Source: Acanthosepion pharaonis | Lineage: Eukaryota; Mollusca; Cephalopoda; Sepiida; Sepiidae | NCBI GenBank assembly: GCA_903632075.3 | Contig: CAHIKZ030005407.1 | Location: 1,467,001 to 1,531,000, forward strand | DNA length: 64,000 nucleotides | Reading direction: 5' to 3' | Shown here: in pieces, positions 35,611 to 48,200 of the stretch | Numbering within the stretch: the stretch's first letter is position 1 | Layout of the letters: each line of letters opens with the position of its first letter | Notes under the pieces: generated by a model | The model's database searches: none | What the model was told of the DNA's origin: nothing | What the model saw: only the letters and a program-made list of their open reading frames with translations | Position numbers and translations under genes: made by a program

Positions 35611-37229
35611 AAACTCAATAAATCAAATATATTAGTTAATTTCAAATGCTTTTATTTGCTTTTTGTTGTTTTATGAATATGGACAATATTTTCTGAAAGC
35701 AAAAAAATTTTTCCATGAAAAATGAATTTTTAATACAATTATTTGTTATTTTTTTAATTATAATAGATTTTTACATTTAAGTTGTTAAAATATTATAAAA
35801 TTAGTTAAAAGCCGCACCGGGTTTCCTAAGTCTCCTTATGAGAGAGATCTTTTTTAGCGCGTTGTAAATTGTATCGTTTTGACTAATCGTAAGATCCACA
35901 GTAATTAAGAAATGTAATTTTGTGTTCATAAAAATCGTTAAAATGGCTGTAATTAAAAAGTAAGGAAGGTCACAAGCAATAAAACGTCACGTGGCTTGAG
36001 TGTAAGCGTTCTCCGCTGAACGTCGATTACATTATTGCAAATTCTTCGTGCGAAACATATGCTGGGCATTTTGAATTAGCGTTTTTTACTCATTAAAAAA
36101 ATTTAAACATCATCTTAAGCCATTTACACCAACATTACTACATTTTTAAAAGTACCATTTATTTCATTTACATATTTCATTGCAATTTCAATTTTTTGAA
36201 GTTGTTTTACATTTTTCAGTGAGTCGTCTTTATTTCAATTTTATGTGAATTTCCTTTCTATTTCGGCTGGCTGGCCTTTGACCAAGCAATGTCAAAGTCA
36301 ATTTTGGCTTAACTTCAACACTGTTTTCCTTATCGCTGATTTAATAAAAATAAACAAAAAATAAAAATCCTGGTTTCCAGTGTTCAGGAATAGCAATTTT
36401 AACTATTTTTTCACATTTTTTCCCTAGAAAAAATTTTTTATAATCATTTACACCAACCAATTTCACTTAGAAATGAAAGAGCATTCTTTGCTTTCAGGAA
36501 ATACCTAGTTTCATGGGGTGCAGATCAAAAGTTTCCTTGATATTTTGTTCAGATGATGACAAAAGTCATTTTTCAATTTTTTTTTCAGTTCAAATTGGCT
36601 GTAAGTGTAACAAAATAACTTGATATGTTTGTGATGATTTTTACTTGGGATAGAAATGTTTTATCATAGCAGATCCGTATTGACTTTAGGGGGGGCTATA
36701 GTTGCCCTCGAAAAGCTGTACAGCACTTGTATTTTAATTTATTTATAGTATTTATAATTTCTACAGATAGTATCAACAAACTTATGGTGTAAGCTACAGT
36801 AATAAAAAAAAAACAAAATAAAAAATTGGAATGCTGAAAGTTTTTTTTTTTTTACTTTAATAATTACGAGGTACTACATAAGCTAGTTCATGTAAAAAAA
36901 ACGTTACGTCAATTATGTCCTTCCGTATGATAACTCAAATCTCACGTTAGCTGTCGATATGTGATGACCGCAATCATTTATCACTTGTCAATAGCAAACG
37001 ATGTCAAGATCGCCTCCTTTTTATTTTAAACATTTTTCTTCGAAGAAAGCAAGCAAAAGTTTTTTTTGCAAAATATATTAAATAATCCTTAAATTTGCTA
37101 ATTTTCGTCAAATAAATTTTTAAAAACGTATAATTGATTTTTGGAAGAATTTTAAACTAGGATTTTAACTTAATTTACGAAATTTTAAAAAAATGGCTGA
37201 TATCGAGTTTTTTTTTTAGTAATTTCGCT
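35611..37229. other. No gene seen
   Basis: Very AT-rich, probably old repeat. The 37080-37200 part (TTGATTTTTGGAAGAATTTT) resembles family X ends. Confidence 0.45.
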
Positions 37230-37410
37230 GACCCCCCCCAAAAAAAAAACAAGATTTTTAACTAAAATTTTGGCCATGCTAAGAATGAGTAAAAAATTTA
37301 AAAAAAATAATCAAAAAATACTTTGGTATTTCTTCTTGAAGCAGATAAATTTTTTTTTATCAAATTTAAGGCCGTTCTTGTCATGCTCTTTTTATTGATT
37401 TTCATGGAGG
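37230..37410 (+). repeat. Repeat family W, partial copy
   Basis: Contains ATACTTTGGTATTTCTTCTT and AAGGCCGTTCTTGTCATGCT, matching the 3' third of the family. Confidence 0.45.
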
Positions 37411-37879
37411 TACCCGAATATAAAAAAGAAAAAAAAAATTAAAAAATTGAAGTATGTCTCACTGAAAAGCAATAAATTAATTAGAAAAAAAAATGAAGTT
37501 AAAATATTTAGCGAAATAGGATGTAAAAAAGAAAATTAAAAATTTTGAAAATGCAACGATCATCGTCTCAGTCAGAGAATTTGTGCTAGCCAGAATGAAA
37601 GCAAATAATTTCTTAGGGCCTTTCACTTAAAACACGTGACCTATTATTTTCTGAACCGTGCATCCATAGTTTTGGAGAAAACGTTTTTAATGTATTTTTT
37701 TGCATATTAAAAAATATTTTAAAAATACTATCGTGTCGCAGATAAGCTCTTAAATTTATGATCTGTAAAAATAGGCATTTTTAATAACAGTATTTGCAAA
37801 AATATACAGATTGAAACTTAATTTTAAAATATTTAACAAATTTATCATATTTTGTATTTAAAATTGGAAAAAAGAAAAC

Positions 37880-38545
37880 AGTTCTTGTAAAAATTGATTT
37901 TCATCGGAAAAAAATTTTGGCTTCAGACAATAGTGTCCTTAATACATATTATTCATAAAATCCATTAAAAGATTTAATTAAATAAAGTTTTAGTTTTATT
38001 GGGTTTTGTATTTTACAATTCAGAGCTGAATTTTGAGTAATATCGGGTCGAAATTTAGTAAAAAAATTGAGGAATTATATTCATCAAAGTCTTGTTTTCT
38101 TTTAACTAATATAATCACAAGGGGGGGGGGGTAACATGTATAAAAAAAAAAAAAAAGTTTACCATGACTTTTTAAAAACAAACATTTCTAAAAATTTCAT
38201 TTAATTGTGAAGTAAGTTTTGAAAGATACACTAAAATCCGACAATTATTTGATTTTTGCAAGAGTTTCCAAATTAATGTTTTTCATCTGAAAAAAGGCGC
38301 TAAAAAAAAAAAAAAAAAACAACAAAAAACACACAAATGATAAATATTACGATACCGCTGACGTAAAAAACAATTTTTTAACCAAAATTTTGAATATGCT
38401 TGAAAGTATTAAAATTTTTTAAAAATAAAATACTTTGGTCTTTCCTCTTAATAAACATTTTTATTTTTTATTTTTATAAAACTTTGTTTTATTAAGTTTG
38501 GGGCGTTTTTCATTACGCTATGGATGCTGTTTTTTCGGCGATTTG
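37880..38545 (+). repeat. Repeat family W, copy D
   Basis: TACAATTCAGAGCTGA near 38017, AAAATCCGACAATTATTTGA near 38232, CTTTGGTCTTTCCTCTTAAT near 38432, then AGTTTGGGGCGTTTTTCATT. Long homopolymer runs interrupt it. Confidence 0.6.
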
Positions 38546-38591
38546 TGGACAAACATTTATTAAGAATAAAAACTATCTCATATATATATGC

Positions 38592-38649
38592 GAGTTTGTG
38601 ACCCTGGGTTTGACGATCGCTAAAGCGTGAAACCCAGGGTCACAAACTC
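38592..38649. repeat. 20-bp perfect GC-containing hairpin
   Basis: GAGTTTGTGACCCTGGGTTT (38592-38611) pairs perfectly with 38630-38649. The 18-nt loop contains its own small CGCT/AGCG inverted repeat. It is flanked by TA-rich sequence. Unclassified. Confidence 0.85.
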
Positions 38650-39830
38650 ACATCTATCCAACCAAATATGTTCTCTATCTCTGATATTGAGCGCTTTCTA
38701 ATAAGTACCGCGCATATAATATATAAATAATTTACATATATATTTATACACTTTTCACATTCGGATTATAACACGGATTTCAAGATTGGATAAATCGTAA
38801 ATTTCATTTCATTGTTATTTTTTTTCTATCATTGACAGGACTAGATAAAGTACACAACTACAAAGCTGAAGTTAATTGCCCCCACCCTCCCGAATAATAA
38901 AATGAACAGATATACGATGTCTGAGGATACAGTTACTACTTAGTAAACATGCTGTTGGCTTTCAGTCTATGCGAAATTTTCGCCTTCCTAAACTTAAAAA
39001 AGAAATCTCTGAAAAAATGTTTACAACACAATCTGTTTTTGTATTTATCGAAAGAAAGAAAAAAAAAACCTAATAGTTACAAAGCTAAATATCAATCTTC
39101 CAAATGCGAACACCTGTTTTGATAAATCAAAATGTTTTTCATTTGAGTTTGAAAAACTGATTGAAAATAGGCAACAATTTCTTATGTAAGCCATCATAGA
39201 AGTCTGCTTGTTACTCTTATGTCGTGGCAAGACGTTAAACGTTCTTCATAACACTGATCAGTGATATTATACAAAAATCATGAAATTATACATGGAAATA
39301 TTTTATTCCGCAGTCGTCTCGTAAAAGTAGTACTTAATTAAAATTTATTAAAAAGAACAACAAACAAAAACAAAAAACAAACAAACAAACAAACAGAAAC
39401 AAAAAACAAACAAAAAACAAACAAAAAAAAAAACAAAAAAGGAAAAGAAAAAACCAACAACAAAAAAAAAAACTAAATTCAAGATTGCTTCCTTTTAGTT
39501 TTACTAAAATGGGCATCAGCTGACTTTGAAGCAATTTAATTTGGCAGATTGATTGACAACCAATTTTTTGATAAATATTAAACAAACCGCAAAGTACGCA
39601 ATTTTTGATTTAATCATTTTTTTTTCTTGTAAACATTGGTTTTTCGAAGAGCAATTCGGATGAAACAAATAAAACTATGGATGGTTTGATAAACAAATAT
39701 AATGTTTTTTTTTACTTAATATGAGGCGTGTCAATTACTAACCAATAAACCATCCACGTTAGAGAATGGACCAATCAAAAAGTATCTTATAGTGCAACAA
39801 CATTTGTAAACTTAAAATCCGGTCATCTGC
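38650..39830. other. MIOX upstream region
   Basis: AT-rich; the (CAAA)n tract is the only recognisable repeat. No regulatory motif could be named beyond the TATA-like box. Confidence 0.45.
39352..39475. repeat. (CAAA)n-like simple repeat
   Basis: A-rich tract with CAAA/CAAAAA units, about 500 bp before MIOX. Confidence 0.85.
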
Positions 39831-39835
39831 GTAAC

Positions 39836-39843
39836 TATATAAA
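39836..39843 (+). promoter_or_regulatory. Candidate TATA box of the MIOX gene
   Basis: TATATAAA lies about 156 bp before the MIOX start codon. A start site about 30 bp downstream would give a 5' UTR near 125 nt with no room needed for an intron. In an AT-rich genome such a string can occur by chance, so this is a suggestion only. Confidence 0.4.
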
Positions 39844-39991
39844 CTTACGGCACTAATTATATTTAAGAATTGTCGACAAGAAAACATCGACGGCTACACT
39901 CTCGTGTACACCCTTGAACAGGCAAAGCGAAGAAAATCTTAAATATTTAAGTTTGATTCTGTTATCCACGATCTCAGCTTAAAAATCAACA

Positions 39992-40879
39992 ATGGCAGCA
40001 ACGCACGTGGATCATCAACAGAATAAACAAGCCGTAATTCCATCAGTGCCTCTATTAGATCCGTCAGACTATCGCCCTGAATATAAACAGAGATCAGAAT
40101 TTAGAAACTACACCAACAAAGACATTACCAACAGAGTTTACCAGACGTACAAAAAAATGCACACTTTCCAAACAGTGGGCTATGTTCGACAGAGTCTAGC
40201 GCGCTGGACCCGTTTCAATCGAACGGAGATGACTATTATGGAAGCTATAAAAATGCTCGACCATCTTGTGGATGAATCTGACCCTGATCTTGACTGTCCA
40301 AATTCGTTCCACGCGTTCCAGACAGCTGAGGGAATACGACAGCAATATCCCGACGAGAAATGGTTTCAGGTAACTGGACTTATTCACGATTTAGGAAAGG
40401 TATTGGCTGTCTGGAACGAACCACAATGGGCCGTCGTTGGTGACACGTTCCCCGTTGGATGTAGACCAGCTGATTCAGTAGTCTTCGGCTTGAAGAGTTT
40501 TGAAAATAATCCCGATCTAAAGGACCCGGTTATGACTACAAAACTAGGCATTTATTCACAAAACTCCGGCTTAGAAAATGTTTTAATGTCGTGGGGCCAC
40601 GACGAATATTTGTATCAAGTACTGCGCAACCACAACGAATGTCATTTACCAGAAGAAGCTTTATATGTGATCAGATATCACTCTTTCTATCCTTGGCACA
40701 CGGGCGGGGATTACTATTATCTCTGCAACAACAAGGACCTAGAAATGCTGAAATGGGTACAGAGATTTAGCAAATTCGATTTGTATACAAAGTCTCCAAA
40801 TGTGCCTGATGTTGAGGAGTTGCGACCCTACTACAAGAAATTGATAGATGAATATTTACCCGGAAAGCTGAAGTGGTGA
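39992..40879 (+). CDS. MIOX: Myo-inositol oxygenase, complete single-exon ORF
   Basis: The 295-residue product should be the cytosolic non-haem diiron enzyme that cleaves myo-inositol with O2 to D-glucuronate, the first committed step of inositol catabolism. It is full length (the human protein is about 285 residues) with a slightly longer N-terminus. All expected iron ligands are visible: His107 in NSFHAFQ, His132-Asp133 in IHDLGK, His203 in WGHDEY, His230 in RYHSFYPWH and Asp263 in KFDLYTK. The family signatures ESDPD (95-99) and GDTFPVGCRP (150-159) and the C-terminal LRPYY...LIDEY are intact. The start is chosen for its CAACAATGG context and because homology begins just after it. There is no frameshift or intron, whereas vertebrate MIOX genes have many exons, so this is either a naturally intronless gene or an old functional retrocopy. 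Identity is very secure; the gene history is inference. Confidence 0.96.
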   Translation: MAATHVDHQQNKQAVIPSVPLLDPSDYRPEYKQRSEFRNYTNKDITNRVYQTYKKMHTFQTVGYVRQSLARWTRFNRTEMTIMEAIKMLDHLVDESDPDLDCPNSFHAFQTAEGIRQQYPDEKWFQVTGLIHDLGKVLAVWNEPQWAVVGDTFPVGCRPADSVVFGLKSFENNPDLKDPVMTTKLGIYSQNSGLENVLMSWGHDEYLYQVLRNHNECHLPEEALYVIRYHSFYPWHTGGDYYYLCNNKDLEMLKWVQRFSKFDLYTKSPNVPDVEELRPYYKKLIDEYLPGKLKW

Positions 40880-41357
40880 AGCTCTCTTCAAAGAAAGCTA
40901 AATGATTTCGCATAAAAACGGTGAAGAAAAAATATAAAAACGTTCGCTTCAGAACTAAAAACTGAAATGACTGGTGAGAGAGAGAGAGAGAAAAAAAAAG
41001 TTATTTTATTTTTTACAATATATTTTAATTTTCATTTTTCTCAATTTTTTATATTTGTACCGGTGTTTTCGAATATTTAACTGATTTTGTTTGCAATTAT
41101 TAATTTGTGGGTGTGCGGAACGGGTTACACTACAGAAAATTTGAATAGGACATACGTTACCAAATCTCGATATTCATTTTTTTTTTTTTGTTTTAATTTT
41201 AAAACTAAAGTAAAACTTTTCACTTTCAATCAACATTATAAAGACAAGCACAACATTATCCGAAAACATACGATGGCTATTTTAATGTGTGTTAAAAAGA
41301 AAAAAAAAAGAAAAAAGTATTTATTGGGTTGGGAAAATACTTGATAAACACGGATGT

Positions 41358-41363
41358 AATAAA
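41358..41363 (+). terminator. Candidate poly(A) signal for MIOX
   Basis: This is the first AATAAA after the MIOX stop codon, about 480 nt downstream. The intervening sequence holds a (GA)n-A9 tract at 40976-41000 that could alternatively mark the end of a retroposed cDNA tail. Confidence 0.35.
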
Positions 41364-42682
41364 AAAAGTGTTTGAATTGAATTTTCACTTATTATTGGCA
41401 TATATCCAACTTTTGTTATTTTCTCCTTGAAATGTTTAAACTGCAGGTTTTAAATTAAATTCCTTGATTGTTTAATTTTCAAAAATGAGTTTCCACGTAC
41501 ACAAATCTATCAACGTGTAGAGAGAAATTCTAGTAATTGTTATCTTCAAAACTTTCGTTTGTTGTTAGTAAACAACTTTTTAGTTGGTATTATCTAATTT
41601 CAATGGCCTATTTTAGGGTTTGTTGTTTTGTTTGGCAAAGTTGTTTACGAAAAAAGGTCTTCCAATCACCATTTCTTGCAACTCCCACGCGACTAGATGG
41701 TTACACAACTTGCATGCATGTTGTTACGTTTACTTATGTCACATGATATGGACTGACATTTCATTTATTTCAAAGTAGTGCAAACAACTGTGTTAACCAT
41801 CACCCATCTAGTTTTTTTTTTTTTGTATAATGGGGTGGAAAGTAAGCAATAGTAACTAATTCTACTACTACTAAACAGAATTTCTTACAAATGTGGCCGC
41901 AATTACGTTTTTTTTTTTTTTTTAAAGTAATATTCAACTAGCCCACTTTGATTTCAGGTATTGCATCAAAGTTAGAATTCTGTTGTTTTTTTTTTGTTTG
42001 TTTTTTTTACTGCTAAGAAGTAATTACTGGAGATAAAGAATTAAATCTTTTTAGATTTTACTTCCATTTCTATCCATGAACTGAAATAAAGTTTTTATAG
42101 GACGAGGAGTAAAAATTGAAATAAATGTCATTTTACATTCTAAAAAAAAATTTTTTTTTAAATGGTGTTTTGTTTTTCAAAGAATATAGCCATCCTTTCT
42201 CCGAGAAATTAAAATTAACTTTTTTACATTTTTATGGATGAGCCCAATTTACAAAGTAAAACAAAATGTTGAACTTGACCCTTTTTTGTGTGCCCATTTT
42301 TATGCAAATAGCTGATCATAAGATAAACATAATTACGTACGTTATGAACAGTTCATGATAAAATTCATAATTCTAAAGTACAGGATCCTTAAAAATACTA
42401 AAAAAAAAAAAAAAAAAAAAATAAATAAAATAAAAAATAAATAAAAATAAACGACAAGGAACTCAATTCGTACGGTTACTAGGACAAGAAAAAGATGTGC
42501 TTTCTTTTCAGCGAACTTTAAAATTCCACTTAACGAAAGACAGGCAACAAAATAAATAAATAAAAAACAAGGTCCAGTTTTACGTTCAATTTATGGTAAA
42601 ATATTCAGACAAGTCATTTAACTATTTTCTCTAACAAAATAAAATCTAACGAATAAAAAGCAGATTCAGCTAAAAAAATGTA
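41364..42682. other. No gene seen
   Basis: AT-rich 3' flank of MIOX with long A and T homopolymers. Short ORFs show no family resemblance. Confidence 0.5.
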
Positions 42683-42799
42683 CAGGGCGGTCCGATAGTC
42701 TTGTCACGCTTAGCACTCTTTCAAACTGTAGGAACTTGTGCCAGCAATCTGAAATAGAAAATATTATGTATAGGGTGACAAGACTTTCGGATCGCCTTG
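42683..42799. mobile_element. 117-bp MITE, TA-flanked
   Basis: TIRs CAGGGCGGTCCGATAGTCTT and its diverged inverse of about 25 bp, flanked by TA. Non-coding. The CAGGGxG start resembles mariner-type ends. Confidence 0.75.
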
Positions 42800-43538
42800 T
42801 ACATAAAATATTCCCATACAAAATCCAAAACTTCAATTTGACAAACATTTTCATTAAATTATTTTTAAATTGTTCAGTTTTTTTGCGCTGAAAATTTAAA
42901 CTTAATTTCTAACGTCTATTTTCGAAAAACACATTGATAGCTTAGTTAAAAAGTAAAAACTAATTTTGAATATATACTCGCTACACTATACTTACAGGTA
43001 ATTTTTCTATGCTTATTCCAGATTAAACATGACAAAAAACACCATAGTATGTAATTGTAAAATATGTCCATCCCGCTAAATGTCAGCAACATATTCGCAT
43101 TTAGCGGCTCGCCATTTGTATCGTAGTTTTTTTTTTTTTTTTTTCTGTTTAACTTATTCGGAGAAAAGATGTCAAATAACTTATTGAAACATTTCTACAG
43201 CTAAAGCATTAATGTTGGTCTTCTCGTGTGGAAAAGTGTAAGCTCAGCATAAGGATTACTTCGGGAGCATCACCCCCACCCCTATTAACGATGATGATTA
43301 TTATTATCCATCAACTTAATTTTTTAGTCACTAGTGCTTTTTGAAATAGACGAGGAACGAACGATAAATTTATATTTTGTGCATAAAGGCAGGAATTAAA
43401 TTTAAAAAAAGTACAAAAAAGAATTTAATAAAATCAACACTAATCACCCCTCCATATAATAGTAAAAAGAAAAATCTTCATACCCATGAATTATAAAGGG
43501 TTCAGTGTTAAAATAATTTATTTGAATTATTTAATGTA

Positions 43539-43743
43539 CAGGGTGTTTCAAAAGTCAAGCGACAATTGGCAGAAAATGCACACTTGTGAAATAGCAATCA
43601 GGGAAAATTTGCACGACATCATCTATAATTCAACCAATAAAATTTCTTAATATATTGTCACATACAGAAACACGATTCCATTTAGTAATTAAATATAACA
43701 TTTACAAAGTTATCAATGGTAATGCGACTTTTGGAACGCCCTG
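43539..43743. mobile_element. 205-bp MITE, mariner-type ends
   Basis: The TIR starts CAGGGTGTTTCAAAAGTCAA with a diverged inverse at the right, and TA flanks both sides. The outer 15 bp are nearly the same as those of the element at 19533-20415, suggesting mobilisation by a related transposase. Confidence 0.75.
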
Positions 43744-44129
43744 TATATTTCTAAAATTTAATTTCAACAGATTGAAAGGTGGGCAAATCATTGACAAGAA
43801 ATCCCCTGCTTGACTGCCAAATCTTTGCTTGCCTGTGCTCTTTGCATAAATAAATGAGATGAGATATAAAATGCACTTAAAAAAAAAAAAATTAAAAAAT
43901 AAATAAATAGATGTAACCAAGAAAAAACAAAGTAGACCAACAGAATAGGAAATTCTTAACAGTGCACAAGTTTACAATCCAGATGACAAACTGAGAAAAA
44001 AAGGAGGCAGACTGTGACCAGTCAAAATGGGATTAAAAGGTATGACAGTGTTATAAAGGAGGGGGGGGAGTAAGTAAATAAAAAAAAAATTAAAAAATAA
44101 TAAATCCAACTCCATGGCAGAATTTTGTT

Positions 44130-44425
44130 TTGTTTATTTTTTCTTTTGTGGCTTAACCATTTGTAGGTTATTTAAAGCCAAAACTAAGAATATTTTTTTC
44201 TTTTAGCAAGTGAATATTGCAGTAACAATTTTTTGAAAAATGATTTTTCCAGATACATGTCCTATTTAATCCATAGCTGGGGGGAATATAATTATACCTT
44301 TCTCATGGTTATTTGTGAATTAGTAAAAGTAACTCATTTGACTAGTATTTGAACTGATTTCTCATTCTGAGCTATCATCCATTACACCACCTGCACATCT
44401 TTAAAAGACAGGAGAAATGTCATGG
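44130..44425 (-). repeat. tRNA-headed SINE with the same tail as the 5S-headed ones
   Basis: The minus-strand head is GGTGGTGTAATGGATGATAG and CAGTTCAAATAC. The shared domain (degraded) and an AT-rich tail with CTACAAATGGTTAAGCC follow, matching the tails at 28030 and 50490. There is no 5S part. Confidence 0.55.
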
Positions 44426-44543
44426 ACATGGCTATACCGATGACACCTGAAGATAGAAATAAAATCATGCATTACTGCACCTCAGAACAATCACTAAAGT
44501 AAACTACATCAGAGCGAAGATTGACAAAGCCCAGATAAATGTA

Positions 44544-45205
44544 CAGAGTACGGCATAAATACCGTTAAAAGAAAAAACTTATAATGCCTGAAAAGTATTA
44601 ATCTGCTAAATAACCCTTAGAAAATCACATATTGAAATCTTTTGGGAAAGATATAGATGGTGGCACACAGTTTCCATGGGAATTTTATCTCATATTTTAC
44701 ATTCAGAACTTCAATATTGTGATGCCAAGTAGAACACTCATTCTCAGTAACTTCCAAAAAACAATAGTCAAGTGGGTTGGCATCTGGTAATGAGGGAGGC
44801 CACTTGTCCTTGGTGGTGAAACCAAGACAATTGCCTTGATAGCCAATTTTATCATTGACCTTCTTGGATTACACACATATATTTAACGAGTTTTGGTGTC
44901 TCTGGTCTATCTGATGGAGGAAGTTTTGTATTTATCGATTGTCCCTTTTTGTAAGCAATCTGTTGATTCCAAGTTGTTTGCCAGTTTTAAAAATCTCAGG
45001 TGGAGTTGGTCCATTTTTCCTGTGGCTTAATTATATACTTTCTTTTAATTTCTATAGACACTTGTCAGTAATATACAGAAACACTTTGAACAAACAAATA
45101 GTATATATTGTTTGGCAATCAAACCATAAACAACAATGTAATGACCAAAATGTTAGAAGTAAAAATTCATTTGAAATTTTGTAACGGCATTTATGCTGCA
45201 CCCTG
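44544..45205 (-). mobile_element. Internally deleted mariner-like (maT-type) element
   Basis: The ends CAGAGTACGGCATAAAT (left) and the inverse of CAGGGTGCAGCATAAATGCC (right) are TA-flanked. Minus-strand transposase relics are NPRRSM (helix-turn-helix region, near 44870) and WPPSLPDANPLDYCFLEV (third catalytic Asp block, near 44780), plus a C-terminal stretch with FPKRFQ. Most of the catalytic core is deleted. The maT assignment is from the PDxNPLDY pattern and is tentative. Confidence 0.7.
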
Positions 45206-48200
45206 TAAAAGCTGCTGGGGTGAAAATATGACATAGTAAACCATATACAGGTAACTATAAAAAGTAAAGTAGGAAATCCAACATAACAGAGTAGGAACAA
45301 ACAAATCATTTGCACAATTCTCAGTGTAAGTTCAACAGCCATCTAGAGAAATAGTACAAACCAGAGACTGAGAAAATAAAAATATTGTAATTTTAGCATC
45401 CAGAGTGACCTCCCAAAATAAACCAGACCAGATTTGATAGTCATAAAATAAAGTACCAGTTAGATATTGGAGATGTCATATCAGTAGAGAATAGAGCAAA
45501 TTTTAAGACTGAGAAATTGGAAAAATACAATGACTTGAGAAAAGTGTGAAATGTGAAGGCCAGAATTGTGCATCTAAAAAGTAGGTGCTCTGGAAACTAT
45601 AGCCAAAAGGCTAGAATTAAGATCAGATTAGTTAGACATTCAAAGGTTGTGAATATGCCAGTGCTGGAGTTTGGCAAGGATGCAGTAGATATGAGACATG
45701 CTGTCAATCAGTCCTTTCTTTCAGTAATGACCTGCAGACATTTTACATGAATATGCAAATGCATGAATAAATAATAAAGAAATTTAATGTTTTTCAGATG
45801 AGAACTCGAAATTAAGAAAAAAAATATCTTTAGCTTATGGCTTTCTTGTATTTAAGCAATTGCAAAGATCATTTTTGTTGACTTACAGAGACCAAGAAAA
45901 AAAAAATCCTTTAAAAATTTTTTTTTTTTTTTTTAAACTGTTATACACAAAACTAACCTGCATTTTCCCCACTTGAAATTTATCAGTTTTTACTTTTTTC
46001 TTTAAATGACATTTCTCAAGATGTAAGGAATCATGTCAGATGCATTTTCATTGTGTAAATTGCAATTAGATAGTGTAGTGTTTTCATGTTGCCTTCTCCA
46101 GTTTTAAATTTAGAGTAGTTCTTCCTGACTGGCTACCAACTAGAGAGTCCAGTCTATTCTGCTAATTTTACTTATCCTTTTCAATTTTTGAGATTGACAT
46201 TTAAGATTTGAGCTGTTCAAAGCCAAAATATCAAAGCACCTTAAAGAAAACGTTTTTGGCAAAGTTTAACATAGGTACCTGCAAAAAAGAAAAAACAAAG
46301 TTTGTCAAAAGGACAGTGTTTTTCTAGACACCACTATTAACATAGACTGCCTTGACAATTTGTTTTAAAAAGCTATTTCTAGAATTTTAATAAAATCCCA
46401 AGATGGATTTAAAGTATTAAACAGTATTCTTGCAAATAAACAGTGTAATAAATAGCATTTAACATTTTTGTTAATTCTCAAGGGAAAAAGAAAGTATAAA
46501 TCCAGATGCTTGCAAATTATTTTAGTGAACTAGCAAATGAAAAATGGCTGTAAAATGTAGCTTTTTTTCAAAATTTATTAGTTACTCAGTTATATTTACT
46601 TATTTTTTTGTTGATATGTATGTTAAACTTTGTCATTTTAAAAAAAGAAATCTTTCAATCAAACTGAATAATGGACAGATTTATTGTCTATGAAATTGAT
46701 ACAGACAATGCAAAATTTAATTTCATAAATTCCTGTATTTCTTTTCCATTTCTGAGATGGATGGAAATCAAATCTTTAGTTGGATGAAACATTGTGTATA
46801 AAATATTGTAATACTGTTAACTCAAAAATGCTACAATTATTTTATCAGCACAATGTATAGTATTTGAATTACATGACTCATTACAATAGAGAAACACTTA
46901 CATTTCACAGAAATTGACTAAACTTATTAAGCCAAGTATTTTTTTTTTGCATTGCTATAATTTAAAAGCCAAAATTATAAGAGAATGAACATTCTTGGAA
47001 ATTACTAAAAAATGAATAAGACTAATACAAACTAGGAATTAGTTGAAGACTCAACACAGTTGAAGGTAAAAAAAAAACAAAACAAAAAAAAATAAAAAGC
47101 TTCACATTCTGAGACTACTGAGTAATCAAAATTGTGGTTTATAGTAGTTTTTTTTTTTTTTTTTTAAGAAAAATGAGTAAAATAATAGGTAGCAGCTTTG
47201 GATATTCAGTTAAAATTGCTGACATGGGCCTTAATCAAAAATATGAGAAAAGACGTTTACTATATAGTTGTACAAGTTGTTAATGAAAATTGGAGATTTT
47301 TTTTTCTCTCTCACATATATTAATACTTAAACACCAACATTAATACATTACAGCTGTCAGATATTAAAATCTTTATTAAAATAACTTGAACATTAAAGAA
47401 TGCAGACAATATGAGTAAAATAAAGCAGACAATTTGTTCAATTCTTTTATCAAAGTGTAGATTTGTTTATATTTTAAGCAACCTGGACTTAAACCAACTT
47501 ATTTTGTTGGGTAGAGAAACTAAGATACAGAATATGATAATTCTGTTGTAATGGACAAAGATAAACTTGCAAATATAGTTCTTTGTAAAGCTAAGTTAAC
47601 TTGTTCAGATAACATTGAGACTTTGGTTAAAAAAAAATAAAAAATGTGTGTATATTTACAATGAGTAGTTCCCAATTTTGAATCACTTGAGATTTTGTTA
47701 AATGAAAAAGGAATAATACTGAGAAGAAAATAGAGATCATACAATTTCTAGGATAAATAAATTTAGACTTGTGACATTTGTAGTACAGATTTTGTAGAGC
47801 ATTACAGGCAGAAACTGTCAAGACAATTTAAAGCAATATTTTTTTTTTTTAAAGTCACATCTTTCAGCAAAATCTAGTGACAACCACAGCAACAGAGGAA
47901 AAGAAAAATATTTAAGGAACATTTATACAACATTAATTAGTGTGATGCCATAAAGGGGGAGGGGGGTAAAGTAAAAAAAAAAAAAAAGTCATAGTATATG
48001 CTGTCAAACAGTATTTTATTATAAAATATACTAGATTATTAAATTTCAAAAATAAAGATTTGCTTATTAATATAAAAGTTGATCTTTGTTACTTTTCGTC
48101 CTCAAAATTATATATTCATTCATAAAGAAAAGGTGTTCAAAAATCCAATACATTCGAGATAAAGCAGTTGAAGAAGAAACCTAATTCCTGGCAGCAGATC

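Noticed and set aside
39334..39585. Phe/Cys/Leu-rich minus-strand ORF
   Set aside because: It is a translation of the (CAAA)n simple repeat.
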